The translations under genes were made by a program, and so were the position numbers. Shown here one piece after another: positions 34,832-45,152 of a DNA stretch of 64,000 nucleotides (its first letter is position 1; each line of letters opens with the position of its first letter). This DNA is from Gossypium raimondii. Lineage: Eukaryota; Streptophyta; Magnoliopsida; Malvales; Malvaceae. Under the pieces are notes generated by a model that was given only the letters and a program-made list of their open reading frames with translations, ran no database searches and was not told the DNA's origin. The stretch spans positions 6,944,001 to 7,008,000 of the forward strand of contig NC_068567.1 of assembly GCF_025698545.1 (NCBI RefSeq), given 5' to 3'.

Positions 34832-35804
34832 AGTATTAAGTTTAAGAATTGATAAGGTCTTGGTTAAGTCACCATTTTTGAAAGCTTAAGAAAACTTAAT
34901 GTGAAAAGAAAAGATTCATGCATGTAGTTATTAACTAGAATTATTGTATGAAAATGTGAGAAATGTAGTAAGAAGTGTTGAATTAAGCTTGAGTCAAGTT
35001 TGAATTAATTAATTAATTATGTGTTGTTAGAGACATTATTGAAAAGGATGAAAACTTTGAGGTTTGATAGTGAATAATAGTGATATGAGGTCCCTATACT
35101 ATATTTATGTAGTCAAAATTAGATTCAATTGGGTAAATCATGAGGTACGAGTGTTTCAGATATTAATGTTTTTAGGGACCAAATTGAATTAAATATATCT
35201 ATGTTTAATTGTTGTGTTTTTATGCTTAATATGCGAAACTAATGAGAGTTCTGAAATCAAAATTATCATACATATCTAACGATGATTCCAGGACATTGCA
35301 GAACAAATGAAAAGAGAAAGTCGTAGACGAATAGCCTCTTTCCCGGTTTGTGCTTTCATAATTCGATTTCAATAAACATATATTACATGCATAATTCAAT
35401 AACTGATTAGAAATAAAAGGGATGATAATGTTGTACGTGGTCGAGAAGTACGTATATGCTTTATTATGTGCTATGATCAAGGTATGATAAATGAGTTTGT
35501 GAATATGAGACTATTTGATATGTTAATTGAATCTACTTATGCTTGCTATATGTTATTTGATTACGATTATATTGGGAATATGTTTTGTGATAATTACTAA
35601 TGGAAAAATGCCTTATTAATATCGTTGGATAGAACCATGGGTAGTGTTGGCACGCCATAGGGTCTATTTTGATAGGTGGGAGATTCAGCGTTATTCGCAT
35701 ACATATATATTGCGATAGTTCTCTAATTCTCTGAAGGTCAAGAATGTATCACCAACTCAAATTCCCTGAGAGTATGAGCATGTTCTGGTAAGGTTGGTGG
35801 GATT
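34832..35804. repeat. Old LTR-derived sequence between the gypsy element and the solo LTR
   Basis: This continues the sequence interrupted at 24370. It has no open frames. Phrases such as AACCATGGGTAGTGTTGGCACG and the general layout resemble plant gypsy LTR interior. The assignment is tentative. Confidence 0.35.
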
Positions 35805-38376
35805 TGTAACGACCCAAAATCAATGGTGTCGGAAAATGCAGTTTCGAGATCTCATTTCTATAAACTAAATTCGTAAATATTTAACAAAAATATAATATTT
35901 ACGAAGTTATTATATAAGTGAATTGAATTTTGGATATGTAATTTTTATTGAATTAAATTAAGTTTAACGAGCTAAATCATAAAATCCAATCGTTACGGAT
36001 TTTTAATTGGAAAATCAATTGAGAACTTAAGTAGAAATTAAGCCAATTATTAAATGATAATGATGCCACTTTAGAAATGATAATCGATGGTAGTGGAAGA
36101 TTTTGTGTATATATATAAAGTTTTATAATATTTAAAATTATATAATGATAATAATATAAAGTATATTAAAACAAACAATTGGAAAGGGAGAGAAAACATT
36201 TTTCTCATCTTCTTCCCACAACCGAAACCATAATTTCCAAAATTGAGAGCTTTCGGCCTAGGGTTCTAAATTTTAAGCTTTTAATCGGTTAGTTCAATTT
36301 AGTCTTTTTCTTGTAATTTTTATTTTTTGAGATCATGAGAGCCTAATCTAGCTAGCCCATGTATTAATTTATAAAATTGTTAAAGTTTTAGAAAGTTACC
36401 ATTGTTGATTTCTTGAAGTTTTAGGTATTAAATTGATAGATTTTAAGCTTAGAGGTGAAAAAAGACTAAATTATGAAGTTAATTGATAGTTTCGTATAGT
36501 AGGGACCAAACTGAATAAATTATAAAATTGATTGTATAAATAAGAAATAGGAGGTCCCTAATGGATTATAGTAGAATCAGATTTCAATTTGGAGTTTTAA
36601 ATTGAAAGTTATGTTAGTTCCGGTTTTAGGGACTAAATTGAATAAAATGCAAAATGTATATAAATTGACAATTTGTTCTGAATTTGGTTGAATATTGATG
36701 GTATTGTATGTTTATATTAATCTATAGCTAACATCAACCCAAATTTCTTGACTAAGAGTCGATGAGTGCTAGACACACTTTTACTTCGGTTATACCAATG
36801 AGCGCATTGCACAATTTATTTACTTCGGATTTATCTGAAGAGGCACCGAGTAACAAATCGGTGTGATTAGTTGGATCCGTGTATCCGTTCGAGTTTGAGC
36901 CAGGTTAATAGGGAATAAAAATGTGAAATGGACAATGATATATGAATGATCATTGTTGTGAAAAAATTATGTAAACTAGATTTATAAATTCAAAAGATTG
37001 GGACTAAATTGAAATAAAATGACCAAATTGATTCAATATATGTGATATTAAAGTGTTATACTTATACACTAGTTAAATAAACATACATGAAACCATTATA
37101 GATTGTATATTAATACCTTAGATTAAATTTGGCTTAAATGTGCATATATTAAATGATATTTGAAATTGAAATGAATTGTATGTAATTAGCTTCATTTCAT
37201 GTTTATTCGAATGAATTATAGAAATACCATTGAGTTTATCACTCAGTGCATGGTTTTGTTTTCCATCGCAATCTTAAATATCGACTTCAACATCTAGATA
37301 GAATCCCGGACTCAAAGATATTGGTGAAATTCCTTTTTTAATTAATGTCATGTACCTAATAGAGTCCTCTTTGTGTTTTGATATGTTTGGAATGTTGAAT
37401 TTGGGAGTTGATCTGTATATATATGTAGTAGGTAATAACAAGTTGGTATGCAAATGTGGTATAAAGGAGTAATGACTTGTTAGTAATGGTATATTTTGTT
37501 AATAGTTGGAATGCATATAAGGAATATAGAATGGTACTTGTGAAATATGAATTAGTATGAATCATGTGGTAATTGGTTAATACTTGAAGTGTGGATTCTT
37601 GGAAGATGATAATGATATATTTGATGAATGCTTGAAGTTATAGATTGTTTGAAAGATGAATGTGTTAATTATACATGTTTGGGAGAATTAATTGAAGGTA
37701 GATATATATTGTATGTATCTTGAACTTGGTAGGAAATTAGACCTTGAAAATTTGCTTGGTTTGATTGCTAGTATATGTGGATTGAATTGTAAAAGTTAAG
37801 GTTATGGATTGGAGTAGTTAATATTTTGAAGATACTTGTTAGATGCTAAAATGTTATTTACAACAATTGAATGTTGTGTATGCTTGTTTGAGTATAAGTA
37901 AATGAGAAAATTACAGGTTTTAAAGACTGAAACTTTAGTATTAGTAGGTGACATTATGATGTCGTTCGAATGTCGTCACAACGAGAAAATCATGTTGCGA
38001 TGTCAAATACAAGTTGTCGAGATGAGTTTCAAGCCCAAGCCACGGCGCAACGAGAATTTACGTCATCGCGATGAGGAGGCCATTTGGCCAAGTCAGTATG
38101 TCACGTCGCGATGAGGAACCCTCTCACATCGCGACATTGAACTTGAATTTTGAAAATTTTCATTTTAGTCTTAATTCAATTTAGCTTTAGCTTTAGAGCT
38201 TCCGTAAGCTCGTAGAAAGCTCGAGAATGATTGTTTGATTTATTGATTGTGTGTTTGATTGATTTAAATCATTAAATTATGTTAATTGTCCGTGAAATGA
38301 TAGTAGTTGTTTTGGCAACGAATGTGATATCTTGTAACTCGAATCTGACGATCGAGTCAAGTTATGGGGTGCTACA
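35805..38376 (+). mobile_element. Solo LTR (2.57 kb), gypsy type
   Basis: The sequence begins TGTAACGACCCAAAATCAATGG and ends GTTATGGGGTGCTACA, with TG and CA termini. The flanking pentamers GGATT and GGATC agree at four of five positions, consistent with an aged target duplication. No internal region or second LTR is present, so it probably formed by recombination between two LTRs. Between 37950 and 38140 it contains several copies of a TCGCGATG / CATCGCGA motif. Confidence 0.7.
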
Positions 38377-39983
38377 GGATCAATGCATTTGTGCCCTATC
38401 AATACTTCAGTGTGTATATTTGTATGATGGTGGATTGATGCGAGTATCCATCTTTGAGTCTGATTTTGTTAATTGGAATTAAAATATGAAATAATATATG
38501 CTATGTGTGTATTGGTGATTAAAATGTGAAATTTCATGTTAAGTAATAATATTATTGAAATATGATTATGATGATAATATGAGAAAATGTATTGGTATGA
38601 TTTAATAGATGTAAATACCTTGAGGGTACATCATAATTTCAATATGTAAAAGCAAGCATCACATTTATACGGATATGTTTATGTGATATATGATCATGGA
38701 AAATCTTGAGGGTTTAATGATTTATTTAAATGTATGTTTATGTGGAGAATGGTAATGATTTGATTCTTAATGACATGAATAATCATATACCTGACTCGTT
38801 TATTAGAATACTTGAACTCGAATTATGTCAACACCATTGAGTATATATTACTTAGCGTACAATTTTGTTTGTTTCCGTGCACAGGTCTCGAACGAATGTT
38901 AAAGTAGATTGTAAGTTCGTAAGCATCTAACTTAGCAGCTCAGCTCAAAAGTTAAACTTGTACCTATTTTGTAGGTATGTATGTGTATATGGTTAAATGG
39001 CATGTATACCTAGGTTGGTTTTATGGTTTGTTGGTTAAGTTAATGATTTATGACATATTTTGGTAACTTGCCTTATAATATTTTGAGAGTTGAGCTTCAA
39101 TCCTTGATTAGTTGATAATTATGTATGATTATATACTTTAATTATGCGATTTACTTTGTTGGATATTGATGCATTATATGCTAAAATTAGAAAGTGCTTG
39201 AATGCATTTTCATATGCTAAATTGATCAGTTTGTGTTGTTAACAGGTTTAGGTGAATTTTTGGTTAAGTTTTGAAAGCATTAAAAGGTGCAATTAGTTCA
39301 TTTTATCATAGAGTTTCAAGACAATAAAAACATGTCTCGAGACCACAAGTACAAGATTTGTCATTTGGTATAATCCATTACTCAGGGTCTCAAGACTTAC
39401 CATGCAAGTCTTGAGACAATCTCACTTAGGTCTCAAGATAGAGTGGCCTATATCTCGAAACAAAGGCACATTAAATCTACAATAGTTTTGCGCTGTTCCA
39501 GGTCTCGAGAAAAGAAACTCTTGTCTAAAAAAAGCTAAAAATTGAAGTTAAATTTAAAAAAAACAAGGGATGTTTGTCTCAAGATCAATCTCGAGACCTT
39601 GTCTCGAGACATGAATCCTAAGTTCTCGAAATATTTCTACATTGAAACAAAAATACCAAAAATGAAAATAAGCCTGTCTCGAAACACAATGCTGAATTTG
39701 ATAAAAATAGTTTGGATTTGAATCTTAATTATATTTTAAACCCAGTTTGGATTTGAATCCTAACTATATTTTAAACCCCATATAATTCCCTAATTGTTTG
39801 AATTATGAAAATGTGTGTTCAATTAATTTATTTACATGGTTGTTTGAGATTGTATGGAAAATATAATTGCTTGAATGTTATGTTACATGATTATTGTGGT
39901 TGATTTAGTATGAGTTACTCCAACAACATAATGTGATGTCATACATTCAAACATGACAACCGGATCGGGTATGGGGTATCACA
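38377..39983. repeat. Old LTR-derived sequence with CTCGAGAC motif cluster
   Basis: The region ends with GGGTATGGGGTATCACA, resembling the TATGGGGTGCTACA end of the adjacent solo LTR. From 39297 to 39690 it carries at least eight variants of the palindrome GTCTCGAGAC. It is probably the 3' part of the outer LTR whose other pieces are 23814-24370 and 34832-35804; that reconstruction is inference. Confidence 0.4.
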
Positions 39984-41265
39984 TGTTTCACTAAACAATA
40001 TGCTCAAATTTTAATTTTCATTGGGGTTGAGATTATTTTGTCTGTATATGGCAAGAATGATTTAAGAGGGATCACATGCTTAAGGCATAGTTTGGTCTTC
40101 ATAAAACTCTCAATTCTACAAAATTATCGTCAATATTAGAGGAAACATGTGTTAAAAAATTATGCATTAAGTTATGCTTAACAAATTAATATTAAATAAG
40201 AAAACAAGAGTTTTAAAAACTAAAATAAATGGAATTCATTAATTTAAATTAATTAATTAAAATAAAAGTAATTGAATGCTTAAAATACAAAAAGAAATTT
40301 CATGTCATCTATCACATGTCGATCTTACATTAATTATTTTGTTACCTCATAAAACTAACGTTGTTAGTATATTGAAGTAATTTGTATAACGTTTGATAAG
40401 TTCAAGTATCAAATCAAGCAAAAATAAAAGATTAGATATCAAATTAGGAAAAAGTGTCGAGTTTATGTACTAAATGGGACCCAAAAAGATTAAATACCAA
40501 ATTAGGAAAATATGTCAAATTCAAGTACTAAATTGGACCATAAAAAGTCAAGGTACCTAATTTCTTAATATGTTTGCAAAGTTTAAGAAAAAAAACCCTC
40601 TGTTGATGTATAAGTGTGAATTCAATTTGGTTAAATCAAGTTTTTGTTTTTTGGTTAAAATATGTCATAACTAATAAGTTTCTATACTCGTGGAATTTAG
40701 TCGTTGTACTTTTTATTTAAGGAATTTAGTCCTCTAGTTTTCATATTTCAAAATTTAAGTCCAATTATTAATGTTGTTATATTTTTTGTTAAACTTGTCG
40801 GTGTGATATTTTGAAATAAAAATATTGTTGTAATGAATCTGAATTTAACAAAATTATTTTAACAAGATATTAATAGTTGGACTTGAATTTTAAGATCTGA
40901 AAAGTAAAAGAACTAAATTCTTAAAACTAAATCTCAAATTTATGAAATTAAACATATTTTAACTCTCTTTTTTTAACTGCTCAAATGTAATTCATTTTTC
41001 ATATTTGATATACTAAATTTAACATTAAGTAAAATGAATCCAATTTGCAGAATTTATTGATCATCCCCTTTATTGGCAACTGAAGTTATCAACATATACA
41101 ACACAACATGGGGGGCTCCTTTAAATTCCAACAAGGAAAAAAGGGATAAATTTGCATGTTAATTTATTTCATAGAACATCAGTTGTTTATCCCATTCAAG
41201 ACTTTAACCAGCTCCGAGGAAACCGGTGAAATAAGTCGTCGGAAAAAAGTCATGGGAGCATGCAC
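39984..41265. other. AT-rich spacer with a fold-back MITE-like segment
   Basis: Between about 40670 and 40960 the left arm (AATTTAAGTCCAATTATTAA) is the reverse complement of a right arm (TTAATAGTTGGACTTGAATT), giving a fold-back. No terminal duplication could be fixed. No gene was seen before the last exon of the stress-protein gene. Confidence 0.45.
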
Positions 41266-42761
41266 TTATTCATGGTGCTTCACCACAGTCACGGCGCAGG
41301 AACCATTGTTCACCACATAGTTACTTACACTGCCCATTATAGCCCTAACAAAGACAACATCAAGATGATTAAAATCATATCCAAAATGATGAAAGCCATG
41401 AACACAAATGATAATTCACCTTTTAAGCTTGCCGAGCCCTCTATTTCCTACAATTATGCAGTTAAGAGGGATACTATCAATAGCCTCACATAACTTCTCA
41501 CGTGGATCACCCCAATAAGCTTCCATAAGAACCTCAACCTGAGAATCACATACAAATACCATTTATTAAGAACTGCAATTAAATGAAGTTCGAATGTTTC
41601 ATGGATTTTTGGTGAAGAAATATTGCTTCTTTTTGCTTAGCACCATTGCTAACAATTTCCACTACTTCAGGGTCATGCTTTACTCCATACTTCTTCATGG
41701 TTGCAGGATAATTAATGGAACAAAGGCTAAAAAAAGGGACCAAAAGAAAATCAACAAAAACAGATTTAAGAAAAACAAAAGCTTTTTTATATCTGATTTT
41801 TAGAACATAGCTGCAATGGTTGATCTTGGCATTAAGATTTCGAGTGTCTAACTAAAAATAAAAAAATATTAGAAAATTTAGTTAAGATGTTCAAAAATTT
41901 GATAATTCTAATTAAAACTTTCAAAAATTTTAAAGGCTTAATGAAATTTGACAAAAAATTTGAAAGGATCTAATTAAAATTTTGAAAAACTCTAAAAGAT
42001 TCAATGAAAATTTTCAAAATTTTCAAGAGGCCTAACTAAAATTAAAAATATTTAAGGGTCTAAATATAAATTTCAAAATTTAGGGACCACTCATTACCAT
42101 TGGCCTCTACATAGCTAGATAATAACCTAATTTTTTCTCGAGAAACAAACATCAAGAAAAATTCCAAATAAAAGAAGTTAAAATATGCTCTCAATTGCTT
42201 TACTTTAACAAGGTTTAAGTGCTTAAAATTTTAAAATTAAATTCTCTTATATTTTTTATTTAAAGATCTTAATTTATTAAAATAGTTAATTTTTTATCAA
42301 AATTTATCAATATGACATGATGACATGTTATTAATTAACAAAAAATAAACTTGTTAGATTGAAAATTTTGAAGAAAGAAAACACTCCCTGTATTAATGAT
42401 TAGCATGGAGAAGCCTAAAAAATTATCATCTAAAATTGAATTATAAATTTTAAAAGTTAAAATATAATTTTATTATATTAATTTAAAATTTAATATAGGG
42501 ACTAAATCTCAATTTCTTTTAAAATGCGGGACTAGTGACACATTTTGACCTAGAAAAAAAAATGGAAAGAGAAGATTACATACGTGAACCGATGCCTTCC
42601 CAGAGTTGCATCTCGCCCTTCTCATAATTCCCTTCGGGTTGTATGGTAATAAGGGTAAGATGATCCTCTTTCCGGATAACGTTTTCCATAGCCCATTTTA
42701 ACGCACTCTTGCTACTAGATGAGAAATCTATAGCCACCCCAATTCTCCTTTCAGTCGCCAT
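41266..42761 (-). pseudogene. Universal stress protein (UspA-type) gene, probably frameshifted
   Basis: Four exons are recognisable on the minus strand. Exon 1 (42761-42584) reads MATERRIGVAIDFSSSSKSA and continues to EGEMQLWEG-like sequence. Exon 2 (about 41731-41626) contains TMKKYGVKHDPEVVEIVSN and GAKQKE. Exon 3 (41538-41420) reads VEVLMEAYWGDPREKLCEAI through the ATP-loop-like VGNRGLGKLKR. Exon 4 (41344-41266) reads AIMGSVSNYVVNNGSCAVTV. Exons 1, 3 and 4 are intact, with GT donors at exons 1 and 3. Exon 2 begins after TTTTTTTAG in one frame (PFVPL) but MKKYG is in another; compared with the usual PLTEFSDPATMKK-like sequence about ten bases are missing, so translation should hit a stop. 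The exon 2 donor is GC, not GT. Confidence 0.75.
41821..42575. other. Intron 1 of the stress-protein gene, with an AT-rich repeat
   Basis: Variants of AATTAAAATTTTGAAAAA and GGCCTAACTAAAATT recur between 41860 and 42080, probably an old MITE inside the intron. No exon-like sequence was seen here. Confidence 0.4.
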
Positions 42762-42910
42762 ATCTCACCGTAGAATATACGTATATGTGCAAGCCTTTTG
42801 GGCTTCTTGTTTTTTTCCTTCTTCTGGATTGATCTATGTTATTCGTGTAGGAAGAGTTTGCGGTGTTTTCATAATTTGTTATGATAATCAATAAACAACC
42901 AAATAATAAA

Positions 42911-44432
42911 GGGTAAACTACAAAAATAGTCACTTTTGTTTGACTCAGGTTACATTTTAGTTACTTATGTTTAAAACGTTACGTCTTAGTCACTTATGTT
43001 ATTATTTTGTTACGAAATGGTCACTCTTCCGTTAAGTTCCGTTATTTCCCAATGGTAATCCTACGTGGCAGTCTAACTAGATTTTAAGTGCCAAATTGGA
43101 TTTCCTAATGGGATGAGAATAGATTTTTAATTAAATAAATTTAATTAATTAAAAATTTTAAACCCTAAATCTTAATTAAAAAACCGTTCATCTCTTTTTT
43201 TTTTAGTTTTCTTTTTCAGTTGACTAAGAAAGTTATTTTTTAGCCATGGTTAGATACACACAGCTGACCATGCATTATTATTTAGTTTCTAACATATTAC
43301 ATTTTATGCAGTACTCTTAACTTACAGCCATGGAATTTGCTCTGAATAAGATTGATAAACACTGGGACAATAACAGAAGCCTTAATCAGCATATGAATGA
43401 CCTGAAAAGGAAAGTAATGGAATTGAATGGTGTGAAGGAAGATATAGATTCTAGAATGAAAGCAGAGCTGCAGCCAAGAAAGAAACTCAAGAGGGAGGTC
43501 CAGATATGGTTAGAAAACGTTGAAAGAATCAATGGCGAAGTTCAAAACCTTAATGAACGAATCGGTGAAAGCAGTACTCTTACACGTGGATTTCATGCAG
43601 ACGATGTGTTAAAGAGGACAAGAGAAGTTGAGGAACTTATTCAGCAAGGCAAATTTCAGGAAGATTTGGTGGTTGACAATCCTCAATGGATTGGATAGGT
43701 TCTGTCGACAACAAGATTATCAGGTGAAGGTACAAAGGTCTGTATGGAAGAGATTTGGAAGTGCTTGATGGATGATGAGGTTGGAAAGATTGGAGTTTGG
43801 GGGATGGGTGGTGTGGGGAAAACAAGCATCATGAAACTTATAAACAATCAACTCTTACAAGAGAGGGAGAAGTTCGATATTGTAATTTGGATCACTGCAT
43901 CCAAGGAGATGAGTATTGCTAAGCTACAGAAGGCCATTGCAAGTCAAATTAAAGTAACTTTTTGTGGTGACAATGTGAAACAAGAAGGGCACGGATGCTG
44001 TTTGAAACATTGTCTCGGAAGAGTAGATTTGTGGTGATCTTGGATGATATATGGGAAGCGGTTTCCCTTGAGAAGCTAGGAATTCCTGAGCCATCTACTG
44101 GGATTAAATTAGTGTTGAAAACTAAAAAAAGAAAACTAAAAAAATGGGGGAGATGAACGGTTTTTTAACTAAGATTTAGGGTTTAAAAATTTTAATTAAT
44201 TAAATTTATTTAAATAAAAATCTATTCTCATCCCATTAGGAAATCTAAGTTGGCACTAGAAATCTAGTTGGACTGCCACGTAGGATTACCGTTAGGGAAA
44301 TAACAGAACTTAACGGAATAGTGACCACTTTGTAACAAAATAATAACATAAGTGGCTAAAACGTAACAATTCAAACATAAGTGACTAAAATAATCTGAGG
44401 CAAACAAAAGTGACTATTTTTGTAGTTTACCC
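42911..44432 (+). mobile_element. Pack-MULE: Mutator-like element carrying a CC-NBS-LRR gene fragment
   Basis: The termini GGGTAAACTACAAAAATAGT and its reverse complement begin inverted repeats of roughly 300 bases (42911-43218 and about 44120-44432), nearly identical in sequence. The flanking nonamer AATAATAAA is perfectly duplicated at 42902-42910 and 44433-44441, the Mutator hallmark. No transposase is present; between the arms lies about 800-900 bases of resistance-gene sequence. The element sits about 150 bases upstream of the stress-protein start codon. TIR relatives are at 905-1352 and 55729-56444. Confidence 0.92.
43330..44115 (+). pseudogene. Captured 5' part of a CC-NBS-LRR disease-resistance gene
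   Basis: The frame from ATG 43330 encodes a coiled-coil N-terminus rich in Lys/Glu heptads (LNQHMNDLKRKVMELNGVKE) and then DNPQWIG before a TAG at 43696-43698, where a Gln codon is expected. In the same frame beyond it lie KIGVWGMGGVGKTSIMKLIN (P-loop) and FDIVIWITASKEMSIAKLQK (RNBS-A). A shift near 43988 moves the frame, after which RARMLFETL and RFVVILDDIWEAVSLEKLGI (kinase 2) are readable, ending at GIKLVLKT where the terminal repeat starts. LRRs and most of the NB-ARC are absent. It resembles the RPS5-like CNL group. It cannot encode a working receptor. Confidence 0.9.
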
Positions 44433-44458
44433 AATAATAAATAGCCAATCCACAAAAA

Positions 44459-44610
44459 ATGGTAATAAACGGTCACGAGTTTAGTGAAAGCAAGGGAGAA
44501 AAGGCGTGGGAAAAAGTCTTGTTAAATGAAAGTTTGCAGTTTGTGGTAGGGTGTACGAGTTTTGATGTTTTTAAACCGCTAGATGGAGATCAATTAGTTA
44601 TTATTGTTGA
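44459..44610 (+). other. Short open frame of unknown meaning, cut by a hAT-like element
   Basis: The frame starting MVINGHEFSESKGEKAWEK remains open into the element that begins at 44611. Without that element and one copy of its target duplication it would continue for nine more codons (EARFRSFG, then TGA). I recognise no family. It may be chance. Confidence 0.2.
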
Positions 44611-45024
44611 TAGGAGTGAGTATTTAATTGAGTCGAGTCGAATTGAGTAAAAAAATTTCAAGTCAAGCCGAGTCGAATTAACAAATCTTATTATTTATAT
44701 TCAATGATGCATTTACATAGATCGATTATTTAACTAATAGACGAAGTACAATATTATTTTAACTATATAAACAACATAATGGTTTTCCCTTTTAATTTAA
44801 TGAGTAAACATTTATCAAAAAGACGAAATTTTACCTTTTCTTATTTAAATTTTCGGATAATTTAAATTGTGTAATTCATATTCGAGTTAAACTAAAAGAC
44901 TTGATTTTTTTATTCGAGTTGATCCGAATAACTCGATTAACTCAAATAACTTGAACTATTTAATTCAAAATTTGAAATTTTTTACCGAATTTTTTCGAAT
45001 TGAACTATATTTTGGTCGCCCCTA
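44611..45024. mobile_element. hAT-like MITE with GAGTCGA-rich ends
   Basis: The ends are TAGGAGTGAG and, reverse-complemented, TAGGGGCGACC. Flanking octamers ATTGTTGA (44603-44610) and ATTGTCGA (45025-45032) agree at seven of eight. The subterminal sequences carry GAGTCGAGTCGAATTGAG on the left and ACTCGATTAACTC / TTCGAATTG on the right. The 414-bp element is non-coding. Confidence 0.7.
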
Positions 45025-45032
45025 ATTGTCGA

Positions 45033-45152
45033 GGCTCGATTTCGATCATTTGGTTGAGAAGTATTGGATTGTTTTGTTGTTGTCGGCCTGTTGAGGGACC
45101 TATGTACTTTTTGGGTTTTTTTTTTTTTTTAAAGAATCTTTGTCGTTGAAAG
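45033..45152. other. Short spacer between two hAT-like elements
   Basis: Contains a poly-T run at 45117-45131 and no gene. Confidence 0.4.

Noticed and set aside
23814-39983. One complete outer solo LTR split by two later insertions
   Set aside because: Terminal words are suggestive but no flanking target duplication matched, so I list only low-confidence LTR-derived pieces.
43330-44115. A functional resistance gene
   Set aside because: An in-frame TAG, a frameshift near 43988, and absence of the rest of NB-ARC and all LRRs inside a transposon show that it is a captured fragment.
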